This document shows, piece by piece, positions 47,021 through 58,426 of a stretch of DNA of 64,000 nt; within the stretch, counting starts at the first letter, position 1; each line of letters begins with the position of its first letter. Location: the NCBI GenBank assembly GCA_905178155.1, contig CAJINV010000002.1, forward strand, positions 10,458,146-10,522,145, in the 5' to 3' direction. Source of the DNA: Amoebophrya sp. A120. Taxonomy: Eukaryota; Sar; Dinophyceae; Syndiniales; Amoebophryaceae. A program made the translations under genes and the position numbers. The notes under the pieces were generated by a model, which ran no database searches, was not told the origin of the DNA, and saw only the letters and a list, made by a program, of their open reading frames with translations.

Positions 47021-50000
47021 TCACCACTCCAGATTTAGTGACTTCAGCTGGCACTCCACCTTTTGAAGGTCGATTTTTGCCTTCGCCCGCTTGTAGAAGA
47101 TGGGGCAATCGGAGTTGGCGCAGATCACCTCTTGATGCAAACTGTCCTGACACCTTTGGCACTCCGTCCAGAGCCGCTGAAACTCAATCTGCTTCTCCCG
47201 GACTTCGGTCAGCTTCTCAAAGTAGATCTCCGGACCTTTGTCCTTCATGCAGTACTTGCAGAGCGCCAAGTCCTGCTGCTCCGACCCCTCTTTCTGTGTC
47301 ACCATGGCGACGGTACTTGGCTGTGGAATTTAGTTTAGTGAATGTCATGAGCTTTTTGGTTTGCAAGAGCAAGGTGAAAGAATGAGATTTGACCATAAAT
47401 CCTTTGTTCTTGGCGCACATGAACTGCTCACACCACAAGCATTCAGTAATCAGTTTTTGATATAATGGTATCAGGGACAGATCAATCGAAGGAGTATTGC
47501 AGTTTGTTCTAGCTCTACGTGGTCTCTACTGCCATGGAGTTCCACGAAGTCGGACTCGGAGGCCGCATAAAGATCTTCGTTCAGGACGATAAAGACCACG
47601 GATTTGGATCCCGGACCTTGACATTAACGAGCGCAAACGCTATAGTACCTTCAGGGTAGTCTTGCAACCGAGGCACTTTTTCGCAATGGTGACCTTCGCT
47701 CCGTCGCCAAATCCGAATTGGTTTGTGTTTTGGACCGCGGACTGAACGATTTTGCGGGTGTGATCGCCAGTGAACAGCTTCTGACTCGCGTTCGGCATGA
47801 TGGGGTCAAAAATGCGCAGCAACGGGTTGGCCAGCTGGTGGTCAATGTACCAGTGGGCGTCAATGGCCAATCCGTTTTCCAGCACATACATGGGATCTTC
47901 GCTCTTCTCGTAGTGGCATCACCAGAAAAAGTGTTCACGCTACCAGCTGCGTTGCGCTACTTGACGCGCTGCTTTCCTACATCAAGCCAAAAATGACAAA
48001 ACTCAGCCATCAGAAACTTTGCATGCTAAGCAAATATACCACCATAAACATAATATTTCGCATTATTTGAAACAGCATTTTCCAATCTTGTAGATATCGT
48101 GAACACTTCTTGCCGTGATAAATTGGCCGTCTTTTTCATGCTTTTCACTATTACGTAGGGGACCCGGTCACCGGCGCCGGGCGCTGTTGCTGGGTTGCGC
48201 TGCCGCATGCGTTCCGCGAGCTCCACGTGGGCCTGCTTCGCGGCGTACTCGTCTCGGCCCAGGGACTTGGAAATCACGAGCAGTGCGAGGTCCACCTTGT
48301 TCTGCAGCAGGTCGGACACAGATTGCTGCACGAAACCGATGGCCTGATTATAAAGTGAGTATCACCACTTTTTTTTTGGATCGGCGAGACGAGTATGGTG
48401 CATTCTATTTCTATGTACGAGTACTACATCAATAGAAAAATTCGGCCAGAAATACCATAGTACCTTCTCCTTACTGCGGTCAATGAGCAGGCACTTCAGT
48501 GCGGTGTCGACAACGCGCTGTACGAGCCCGCAGTTGTCGCGGCGGACCGTCTCAATGCCCTTTGTGTCCATTTTGTCGTACTTATCCGGATTGGTCCAGT
48601 ACAGGCCTGCGTACCGCTTTTTTGCGAGCAGCAAATACGGAAAGTAGACTTTCTCGAACTCCAGCTTAATCGGCTTGAGAAACGTGGCGGAAATTTTGTC
48701 CGCGGCCTTCAGGCCGAGGTCCATGGACTCCTTTACGGTGTCCGGGCCAAACTTCACCATCACAGAATCCGTGTCGCCATAGATTACCTCGGCATCGTGC
48801 TTGTATCCGTTCGCAATCGTGAACTCCCTGTTTTTTTCGTTTATTCTCACTTTATCCATATCTTCGTCGATCTCGGTAATCCATTATCATGACATCAAAC
48901 TGCATTTTTGCAATCGGTGATTCAAACGCTTTCTTCATCAACTCCTTGATTTTTGCCATGATTTGATTTCGAAAATCCAAGTGTTGTATCATTCTAGAAG
49001 AAAAACGGCAGCTGTACTGTTGCACAAGGTCGCGGGTTTGTTCGATCATGGTCCTGCCGAAAGCGGTGACAGAGGAGGAGATTTCCAGGCAGGGCATCAT
49101 GCCCACCTGCGCACCGGTGAAGCCGTACACACTGTTCGCGCTGATTTTCAGTGCCAGCTGCCGCCCGTTCAGGACCGCCTTCTTGAATGGATCCTGCTCC
49201 GCGTTCATCTCTTTTTTTGCGCGTTTCCTCGCCCCCAGAAGGTCCTCCAGGATCAGCGGCAACAGCCCCTTTCGCTTCGTAGGCTTCACGAAGTAGTTAC
49301 CGCAGGGTGTCACGGTGTAGTCGTCCTCGCTCATGTTCTCCACCTTCCCCGTGCTGGGTTTTATCAGACTGTTGGGGATCAGGGTGCAGTAACACAAATT
49401 GTGCGCCATCATGATCGAGGGGTACAGCGAGGCGAAATCCAGCGTGGCGATCGGTTTGTCGTAGAAATCCGTTTTCGGGTCCAGCACCGTGGCCCCCTCG
49501 AACTGGTCCCCGGTCTGTTCAACCTTGCGCGCCGGGGCGATGTAGCCGGACTCGCGCGCGCGCCGCAGGATTTGCCCGAACACCTTGATCGCCTGCCCCC
49601 GGAACTATCCAATGTGAAAACCCAAGCAAAAACTTAACATATCTTTATCTTCTGCCGTGCAAAATTACAAATTACTTGCGGCCATGATTGCGCAAAACCG
49701 AACAAGGAGAAACTTCTAGATCTATTACGTAATGCGGCCGCACTGCGGCAGCACGTCGACGCTGGCCCCTGTGGGGCGCCACATGCATGCGTGACTTGGA
49801 AAAGTTATCGGTTGCTGCACTAATAATAACGAGTATTTTTGCGTTTTCCCACTGGATAGAAAAAGCAGGAAATTCAACGGCGTGCCGGTGACGCGGGCCA
49901 TCTCAACGTAGTTGTAGAGGCAACAGAGCTTCTCGAGCAGTCGCAGGGGCAGCTTCGCGTCCTTCAGACAGTAGACCCCGAGCCGGCGGCGCGTCTCCGC

Positions 50001-52735
50001 CGTCCCTGTGTGCAGTGTGCCGATCATGCTGTAGTGCACGTCCTCCTTCTGGTCGCCCAGAAAGTGGGAAGACACGAAGTTCAGCGTGTAGGACCGCAGG
50101 TTGTGCTCCTTGGTGATTACGGTGTACATGTCGAAGATGATCCGCCCGTCGCACTTCACCTCCTTCTGCGGCCGCCCGTTCGGCGTGGTCCACTCGCGGA
50201 TGCGGGATATTACAATGAAAAATGCCCCCTCCCCATATCAAAACGGAAATCTGTGATGCAGATTTGTGGTCACAAATTTGTGATGCTAGAAGGCAAAAGA
50301 TGCGGACTGTAGTGCTGTCTAGCGTGGGAAAGCCTTGCAGCTCCAGGATGACAGGAGACAACTGGAAGTGGGAAACAGCATGACAGATTACCTGCAATTT
50401 AGGCCGCAGCTTCGTCTCTTGGCCTTCTAGCAATACAAGTTGATTTGTGTACTCAAATACAGCATCACAAATTCGCGCATCTTCCGTTTCCGATATGGGG
50501 TGGGGGCTTTTTTCACTTTGATACGGGACTGCACCTTCGCGAGGCGGCCCAGCTCGGCGAACTCCGGGATGTCGAGGGCGGCGGCCCGCTTGAGCAAGTA
50601 GGTATGGCGTTCTCAACTGTTACATTCTCAACTGTTACATGAATTTGTCATGCATACCCGACTGCACCACATCAAAAACCTTTGCACCGTCGCCGCAAGC
50701 AGCTTCGGACGCAGGAGATCTAGGGTCAGAAATACGGAAATACGGAATTTGTCATGCAAAAACAGAAATACGGAAAGGGACAAGCTTGCAAGTCTTGCAT
50801 CACAAATTGGGTACAGATTTAGATGCTGTTTAGCCCTTCGATAATTTGTCATGCGAAGCAGCTTGATCTTCTTGCAGCTCATGGTCATTTTGCATGACAA
50901 ATCATGTAACAGTTGAGAATGTAACATTTGAGAACGCCATAGTAGGGCAGATCGAAGTTGAGAATGTTGTACCCGGTGAGGAAATCGGCGTCGATGGCGA
51001 CCACGAATTTGGAAAAGGACACGAGCAGGTCCCGCTCGTCCGTGAACGAAAGGACAATCGTGTCCGCGATGTCTCTATCCACAGAAAAAAACCCATCCAC
51101 ATCCATTTTTTGCATGACAAACACATGATTTGATACGTGTTTTGCATCACAAATTGGATGTGGATGGGTTTTTTTCTGTGAATAGTCTCCGCAGCTGTCC
51201 AGCGTCCAGATCACCTGCGCGAACGCGGGCCCGTCGGCCCCCACGCACTTCACTTCCGCGGCGATCTGGATCACCGGGTTGCGCTCGGCTTCGGGAAACC
51301 CTTTGCCGAACTGGTTCCAACACTCGATATCGAAACTCAAAATCCGCAGCGGGGCGAAGGCATTCTGGTCGGAGGCAGGCTCCACGGACTTGTAGAAAAC
51401 ATCCAGCTCGATCTGGCACGTACCTGAGCGGAAAGGATTCGAAAAACTAAAACCTCCAAGCAACACTCTTTCGTACCAGCACACAGGTATAGTTGTATAC
51501 CTTCTATTTTTCTTGATCTAACTATCTATCTACTTTTGAAGGAAAAAGGCGAAGATTTATCTACTTTTCTTGCAGATCTATCGAAATCGATGCCTGAACT
51601 CTAGTAAAATAGAATCAAAAGAACGGCGCCTTTCTCGCGTACCGACGCGCTCGTCCGGGTTGGTCCGCAGTTTGTACATGCAGGGGGCGAGCGACACCCA
51701 GGACCCGCCGCCAAGCCCCTGGTCTACCAGAAACCGCAGGACGAAGGGCACGTTGGTTTCAAAGGTACCGAAGCCGGTGTACATCCCACCCCCCACGAGT
51801 TGAAAGCCCGTCTCGATGGCGGTGCGTGCGGCTTGGACCAGGCGCTGCACGCCCACGTGCACCTTGTAGTAGGACCGCAGTCCGTTCTCCGACCACTCCA
51901 TGACGTTGGTCTTCTGCACGATCTCCACGGACAGGACGTTTTTGTTCAGGCCGATGGCTACCCGGGACTGCCGCAACTGCGCCTCCAGGGACTCCTGGAA
52001 CACCTTCGCGTCCGGGATCGTGCCCCCACTCACTTGCTGCACGGGGCAGTAGAAGTAGGGGCAGAACCCGTGGATGTGAGCCAGCACGGAGTGGCCCTCG
52101 GGCGTCACGCCGTACATGCGCAGGATGGGTACCTCGGGGTTGGGACTGTCCTTCAGAAACACCGGGTGGGGCCGGCCCTGGTAGTCGTCCAGGTCCACCT
52201 GCATGAAGGTCAAGGGCTTGGTCGCAAAGTACGCGTCTACCGCCGCGGGGGGAGGGGGCGGCGGTGCGGAGGACGAGGACGATGCGGAGGCGCCCGTGAT
52301 TGGCAGGAGCGGTCGCGCGCTGCTGGCCGCGGCTGCCGCTCCATTTGATGAAGTAGAAGACGGTCCTGCGGGTGCACCAGCTGCGGCGTTGGAGCTGGAG
52401 GAACTTGCTGCGTTACTGCTACTGCTGGTCGTAGTTCCACCACCACTAGCTGCAGTCACCATGCTGGACCCGACAAGCGGTCGCTTCCATTGCTCGTAGT
52501 CAATTTTCTTGGGCTCTTTCACGATGTTCGTGCTGTCCTTCAGTTCCACATGGACCAGGCTGCTGGACGACGATGCCGCCGCGGCGCCGCCCAAACCTTC
52601 AGACGTGCCCTCCAGCAGCTGCTCGTCATCGGTTCGAAGCCGTTTCGCTGGCGGGCCGTGGCGACTCTGCTGATCCCGGATGTCCTGCTCAATCAGAGCG
52701 TCGATGTCATCGTCAAAATCAATGTTATCCTCCAT
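47021..52735 (-). CDS. POLD1: DNA polymerase delta catalytic subunit, 1,203 aa
   Basis: Ten exons (52735-51643, 51423-51185, 51070-50942, 50597-50524, 50202-49860, 49600-49018, 48827-48464, 48344-48121, 47911-47649, 47320-47021) sum to exactly 1,204 codons. Family B replicative polymerase with 3'-5' proofreading: Exo I SFDIECW (about 395), Exo [11 protein letters not shown] (about 485), Exo III YCLKD (about 590), motif [19 protein letters not shown] (about 685), motif [14 protein letters not shown] (about 775), motif C YGDTDSV (about 838) and KKRYAGLYW. Two C-terminal cysteine modules (CLGC/CKYC and CQRC/CANSDC) match CysA and CysB, the latter usually holding a 4Fe-4S cluster. All catalytic acids are present, so it should be active. 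The N-terminal 180 residues are longer and more Ser/Ala-rich than in yeast or human. Five of nine introns are introner elements; the other four are GT-AG. Confidence 0.96.
47917..48120. mobile_element. Decayed introner element 5 of the POLD1 gene
   Basis: A 204-bp intron with TIRs CATCACCAGAAAAAGTGTTC and the mirrored GAACACTTCTTGCCGTGATA, imperfect. The 5-bp flanks AGTGG and AATTG match at only 3 of 5. The element-plus-5 rule still restores frame (KKTANYEKSEDP, conserved in polymerase delta). The right interior end is ATG-type rather than ATA. No GT-AG pair fits. Confidence 0.75.
49606..49859. mobile_element. Decayed introner element 4 of the POLD1 gene
   Basis: A 254-bp element with TIRs TATCCAATGTGAAAAC and mirrored GTTTTCCCACTGGATA. 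Flanks GGAAC and GAAAA match at 3 of 5. Removing the element and 5 bases restores [12 protein letters not shown], matching the conserved polymerase delta sequence. No GT-AG pair fits. Confidence 0.8.
50208..50523. mobile_element. Introner element 3 of the POLD1 gene
   Basis: A 316-bp element with TIRs sharing GCCCCC(T/A)CCCCATAT-type sequence (TATTACAATGAAAAATGCCC on the left). Perfect duplications CGGGA lie at 50203-50207 and 50524-50528. Removal gives VQSRIREWT in frame. The interior carries TGTGATGC/GCATCACAAAT motifs. Confidence 0.92.
50603..50941. mobile_element. Introner element 2 of the POLD1 gene
   Basis: A 339-bp element with nearly perfect 38-bp TIRs (TATGGCGTTCTCAACTGTTA, mirrored, one mismatch). 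Perfect duplications GTAGG lie at 50598-50602 and 50942-50946. Removal gives [14 protein letters not shown], matching other polymerase deltas. The interior holds at least four TTTGTCATGC/GCATGACAAAT copies in both orientations. Confidence 0.96.
51076..51184. mobile_element. Introner element 1 of the POLD1 gene
   Basis: The shortest strong copy, 109 bp, almost entirely hairpin: TATCCACAGAAAAAAACCCA mirrored at the other end over about 33 bp. Perfect duplications GTCTC lie at 51071-51075 and 51185-51189. Removal gives SCGDIADTI in frame. The centre contains GCATGACAAAC and GCATCACAAATT. Confidence 0.96.
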
Positions 52736-53691
52736 TTTTCTTTGTAATCTTAAATGAGTAAATGCAACAATACCCTTACCTGCTACAGAACTTTTACGCG
52801 CGTGATTACACGGAGCGAGAAGTGGGTGAATCGGTATCGGTCAGATTTACTACACGTCACAAAACATTACATCATATTCAATCTCCAACGAACTATGGCG
52901 TTCCCCTTTTTGAAGGGGGTATAGTATCTATCAGTAGGGTGGCGAGAACGTGAATTCAAACAGAAAAACGTCGCGTGTCGCTGATACAACAAGGTTCCGC
53001 AAGATTATTTCATGCGAACGACAGATACTTTGGTCCAGGAAGGGCGGAAAAGTAAAACCACACTTGTTTGGGGAGCAGTAGCACTGCGAACAATGAGTAA
53101 ACAGATTTTTATTTCCATCCAGCACAATCGAAAGAATCATTCATCTGATTCTGCACTTTCGCTACCACGGCACCTTGTGTGCCACGAGGAACTGGCGCTG
53201 GTCCGCGTCTTTTTTGCGAAAAGAATGACGACGCGAGCGGGCTTCTTGGGATTTTTGTTTTTCCCCTAAGCCATGAACAACAATAAACCTCCAGCAGTGC
53301 GCCCTACTGTGGCGCTCTTGTTTGAATTGAATTGAATGGTGGCAGCGTGACTATCTTTTATTTGCGTCTTCCCACTCCATGTCGATTGTGCTGCACAACA
53401 TGTTTTTTTCATGTGGAAATTTGGAATAGTTGGACTGACACGGAAGCAGAACGGCGTAGCTTTGTAAGCGCCTTTATTTCGACGAGTCATTAGGAATAAA
53501 AACAATCTACTAGGAAACTAGGGGCTACGGGGATGTAAAACTTGAGCCTCCGCAACAATGTGGAGATGTTTGTTCTGCAAGCACTCTATGTGTATGACTT
53601 TCTTAGATACAAGATGCGTTCTTTGGATCTGCAGTACGCCATTCTTGACTGACTCAAGGTAAGTGAGATCTATCGCGCGTCGCCGTGATCT
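52736..53691. other. Intergenic, about 0.95 kb
   Basis: Upstream of the polymerase delta start. No supported frame. It likely includes the POLD1 promoter near 52,740-53,000. Confidence 0.4.
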
Positions 53692-54027
53692 TTACCAGTA
53701 TCCTCCCTTCCCCTTCCCCTTTCCTTTTCCCTTGTACGCGTATCCACTCTCGTAGTAGCTTTGGTGGACCATCACCGGTGAATGCAGGACTATGGGCTTT
53801 GGTCCGCGCTGAGAACCCCAGCCCTCGTCGCCATAGGTACGCGCATCCCACAAACAGAGGTGGTAACAGTTAAGGACTTCCCAGAGGATGTGAAGAAATA
53901 TCATGATTAACCAGCCTGTGGCAAGCACAGCAACGTTGGGGTAGGAGATACAGCAGCACCAATAGAGCCAGGTCCAGTTGTGCAGGAGGTGCAAACAGAA
54001 CTCGGTTTTGCACGCTGGGGAATCCAT
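53692..54027 (-). CDS. Possible small membrane protein with KGKG tail (about 111 aa)
   Basis: A frame from an ATG at 54027 to a stop at 53692, with an AG acceptor-like site a little upstream, so a further 5' exon is possible. A hydrophobic span (NVAVLATGWLIMIFLHILWE) suggests one membrane helix. The preceding region is Cys/Trp-rich, and the tail ends in a KGKGKGKGKGGYW run. Composition is unusual but protein-like. Family unknown, and exon limits are uncertain. Confidence 0.42.
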   Translation of the reverse strand: MDSPACKTEFCLHLLHNWTWLYWCCCISYPNVAVLATGWLIMIFLHILWEVLNCYHLCLWDARTYGDEGWGSQRGPKPIVLHSPVMVHQSYYESGYAYKGKGKGKGKGGYW

Positions 54028-55666
54028 CCCATCGAAGTTCGCCCTTATCACACTGAAAACTTCCCCTACAACCCTAAGGTGTGCTGGAAGTGCTTGGCCT
54101 GCAAAGTTTCCCTAGGCAACATTTTTGTCTACTTGATGTACAAATCTAAATTTTGATTTACGAGGACACTGAAATACAGGGCGCACAGATGATGTGTCAT
54201 AACATGTTGGAGCTGCGCGAAACATACCAGCCTAGATTTAAAACAAACGCGGCTCATCCTGTTTATGCAAGATGTTTTTTTTTATGCAAGACAAAGAAAC
54301 AGCATGTGAAAACGTTTTACGGATGAAAAACATCACCAACTTTCACTTTCTTGGGGCTGCGGGGAACTTTTCAGTTATGATAACTGTCAGACACACGCCC
54401 GTGCAACAAGCGCCGTTGCAATAACACGCAAGACAACGGACGATTGCATTCGGTTGCCAATACCGGTGACCACCCAAACATCCGAACTCGCCCAAATCCC
54501 GTCCGCGTCTGGGATCCGACCAGCACCGGTCGATAGCTAAAACAGCCGGCATAGTTTCTGGAATGCGAAAATGTCTTTGTCATCGATAAACTATACGAGC
54601 ACCATGGAAAATGCACTTCGTTTGTATGTCACACTACTGAGGGGAACAATTACTGAGGATAACTACATGACCTAAGGCGTTTTTGTACTAGTGTGCGAAG
54701 TTGCCTATGAATGAGCATGGTGGGCAACAAATTTGGAAAGACTTTTATGAGGTTACGGCTCTCATACGTACTATGGGGTGTGTGCCAGTTGTGAATTCTA
54801 GTATTGCGCGTGCATTGGGGTCACAAAGAAGCCTGGTGACGTCGTGCATAAAATCCATCATCGAACTTCCTTTCGCTGCAGCGTTTCTCCTCGTTTCTGC
54901 GTTCCTCTATATCATTCTGTAATATGGTCTCGTTTGGACTGCTACTTTAATAAAGGACGAATGGTGCACGATAAATCCGAAGTATTTCTTTGCACGAATA
55001 CCGATGTTGCGCATCATTCAAACAGAAATCAGATGAACGTCAGTATCGATCACATAGGCATAGCGTTGTTCGACTTCACACACATGAGAATGTTGTAAGA
55101 AAGGGAAGGGGCTCTGGTGTAGAAGTTCACTTCGATTTATGAGGAAGAAAGATGAAGATCGCACTCGCATAGTAGGGAAAGATATCGTTGACAACCATTA
55201 CAGAACCGAACCGGAGCTGAAGAGTGCTATATTAAAGCAGTACCGACGTCTCGCGTTTTTAATCCTTTTTACTAGCTGCGGATGGGAAGTGCTCGTCTTC
55301 ACCTACATCTTAAAACCCAGCGACTCACAATGGAATCGTTGGGGAAGGGCTCTTCATATCCCAACACGAAAACCGATGGCCTTACGGGAAATATAGCATA
55401 ATGTTTACACAGCGCACTATACGCAATTATCGTTTGGAAGGCACGAGTCACAGAAGGAACGCCAGGGCATGCCACCGATCATCAGCAACAATGACATTGC
55501 TCTGGATGAAAAAGTTCCTTTTCGTTCGGATGCGTTCTTGTTGTAGAACGATGTTTATTACTTGGGGCAATTCTGAAAACGACAGAGGATGATCATTCTG
55601 TCAAGAAACCAAGGCAAAGATCATACAGATCGCAAGGCTAATAGCAGCGCAGAAGTCACGACTTCA
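54028..55666. other. Intergenic, 1.6 kb, no firm gene
   Basis: AT-rich DNA with scattered short frames. A minus-strand frame at 54343-54552 encodes a Cys-rich stretch (CLACYCNGACCTGVC) that could be a small exon, but no splice partner or start was found. Plus-strand frames at 54701, 54844 and 55139 lack support. Confidence 0.35.
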
Positions 55667-57702
55667 CTACAAACGCCATACAGAGGAATGTGCTCGTGAG
55701 ATTCGTTGCTTGAGATGGGACTCCATCTTCGAAAATCCGGTGAGGATCCCCATTTGAACCAGCACCGAGTTTTGATTTTTCGTGTCTCCGGCTTCTCCCG
55801 CGACCTCCAAAGCGCGCTGGTAGTAGGTTATGCCTGAGAGATAAGTGAATTTTTTTCAATTTCAAAATGAAAATAGTTGCGATTGATGTAGTTTTTGAGT
55901 AGCAGCTGCGATAAAGATACTTGATTTGACAGCAACCAAGCGCAAAAACAACCAACTTAAAAAAAATCGAAAAAAGATCGACTTCGAAGTACTTACATAT
56001 TCCGCATGCGATTGCGGTTGCGATCGCATCAACAAAGCAGAAACCAATCGTATCAAAAAAAAAGGAAACCTTTTTCATAGTCTTTTTCCGCGGAGACGCA
56101 CAGAGTTCCGAGCTTCTTCAACGCGTTCGAATTGTCGTGGTGCAGCGTGTCGCAAAGCTGCACGTAGCGCTCGATCAGCGCCCTCATTTTTGTGGGATCC
56201 TGTTCATAGGAGCTGTCACTGGAACCTATCGCCAGGTTGCCAATAGCGAGGGACTGCCCCTCTACGCTGTGCAACTGCAAAGCAAATTGAAGGGCATACC
56301 TGTAAGTATTTTTGTATGTAAGTAATATGTTGAGTTTTGTATATTCTGGCATGTGCGTCGGCTTTGTGTGCTTGTTGTGCTGGCAAGGTCGCGAAAGCGA
56401 ATCCCATCTCGACGAACAACCCGCAGGCACAGTAGCTCTTAATAAGGTATCGTCTTTCTATTTTTTCTAAACGAATGTGTCAAACTTTACTGATGATTCA
56501 GCGTGGCCGCTTCCTTCTCCCCGAGCAGGTCGTAGCAGAGCCCCAAGTTCGCGTGTGCGATGAATTTTCCCACTGAGTCTGCGATTTTTCGGTGCTTGTT
56601 GTGGAAGTACAGCGCGGTCTTCAGCTGGTTCGTCTTGCTCGCGCCCGCATCCGCTGGCTGCGGGTGGTCTCCGACTCCTGAGGACGATGAAGATTTCGTT
56701 CCCAGAATCTGGTGCGTCGCGGCCAGGGAGTGGTACGCGAGCGCTTGGCCTTGCTTGTCCTCGCAGTCGCGGCAAATCTTCAGGAAGTCGTTATAGTACC
56801 GCAGCCCCTTCGTGTACTCCTTCAGATTGTCATGCAGCACGGCAAGACTGAAGCAACACCGACCCTCTTCCCGCAATTTTCCGCTACGGCGGCACGCCGA
56901 AAGAAGGAGCTCCAAGTCGCTTATTTTCTTCAGAGTGAAGTATCGTTCCTCCGCTGTGGGGTCGGCCTGTTGCAGTCATAATTGCATGAGTTACGATTTC
57001 TCTAATACATTCAGCAACAGATCCACAGTTGTAGATGTAGGCTAACAAACTCAATACATACGAACATGGAGCCTTGGCTCACTACTTCTACTGTAATTTT
57101 CTTTTAGTACATCTTAGAATCTTATCTTGTCCCATCTGAAGGTCAAGCTCAAGGTTACAGCTATTAAGCATAAAGACACTTCTGGAACACTGAATAAGTA
57201 CCCCGTCATCCTTTCGGTCGGGGGTGTTCAGGTACGCCGGTAGTTTCACCCGCAACACCGTCCAGTTCGTTTGCATTCTGGTTGGCGGGTCCCGATCGCG
57301 ATCGAGGGACCCCAACAGCGAACCGCTGTTGTTACCGCCGCGGCTTTGCAGGCCGCCCCGAGATTTCGGCAAACTGTAGTGGTTCGGCTTCTGCTTGTCC
57401 GAGGAAAAAAGCAGGCTCCCGCCGGGAGTCGTGCCCGGGCGTAGCTGGAGCGAACTGCTGCTACTACTCGAGCGGCCCTGGCCGTGCTGCGATTCGAAGC
57501 TTCGCTCCAACGAATCCTGTTGCGACAGGTTATGCCTTGGAAAAATCGCGTTGGACTGGTTCATGTGGAAGGGGGACCGCATGCGCCCGTCGAACAGTTT
57601 CTGGTTTAGACTCAAACGGGCCGCCCGACTTCCGCCGGGCGTCGTCTGCGCCCGGGAAGCCGGGCGCTCTGCAGTACCGAGCAACGCTCTCGGAGGTGCC
57701 AT
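55667..57702 (-). CDS. Tetratricopeptide-repeat protein, TTC29-like (457 aa)
   Basis: Exons 57702-57202, 56966-56491, 56299-56070 and 55833-55667 total 458 codons; all three introns are GT-AG and in phase. The first exon is Ser/Gln/Arg-rich and disordered. From about residue 170 the sequence is all helical pairs of TPR type: GRCCFSLAVLHDNLKEYTKG, GQALAYHSLAATHQILG, AHANLGLCYDLLGEKEAA, LAIGNLAI and ITYYQRALEVAGEAGDTKN, with the expected small residues at TPR positions 8 and 20. Length and layout resemble TTC29, a ciliary TPR protein, but assignment below the TPR family is tentative. It would act as a protein-binding scaffold. Confidence 0.75.
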
Positions 57703-58426
57703 TTTTCTTTTCTAGAGAAATTTTCGATGCTTTCAGGTGCTTGAATTCTTTCTACTTCACATCGATTTTTGTGCCCTTGACTTCTCCTCTCTTTATTTTC
57801 GTGCTATGCATAGGCGTGCAGCAAAGTGGTTGCACGACGAAAATTGATTGCCTACAGCTAATAGATCGTTCACTGTATGTGTATTGTCAAAAATTTGAAA
57901 CGCGATCGCCCCCTGGCTCGACCCAATAGATGAAACAACAAACCGAGCTGAGCAAAACGAAGTAGACAAATGACTTCCACTGCTCATCCTTGAGACGATT
58001 GCGAAAATACGCTCGACGAGCTTCGTGCCACCGCTCGCGTTCTTCTCAACGACTATATTTTTCGTTTCGATGAGTGATGAAACAACGACCCACGAGATGT
58101 GACAGAAGGACAAGGATCGACCATTACTACGCTAGCCTAAAAAGAATTGGGATTGTATCCGGACGCGGACCAACGATTGAGAGCGCGCAGGCGTTCGAGA
58201 ACACAGAAACAGAAGCACGGATCTGCCTCCATATTAGAAGCAGAACGACACCAGCTGCGGCCTCATTTTGTGACGTGGGTGTTGATGACACCAGAGAGAG
58301 GTGGTATGTTCGCGTTTGGTCTGCTGGTCAACGAACGCGTGCGCTGGCATGCGCGGTCGGGAGGATATCGGAAATCGCGACAAGCTACTAATACATGATT
58401 TAGTTCTTCCTGTCCGACACTAGAGC
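57703..58426. other. Intergenic
   Basis: About 720 bases upstream of the TPR gene and downstream of the SEC12 stop. A plus-strand frame at 58074-58391 is unsupported. Confidence 0.4.

Noticed and set aside
47021-47305. Separate small zinc-finger gene
   Set aside because: The Cys motifs and spacing match the C-terminal CysA/CysB region of polymerase delta, and the preceding intron joins in phase, so it is the last POLD1 exon.
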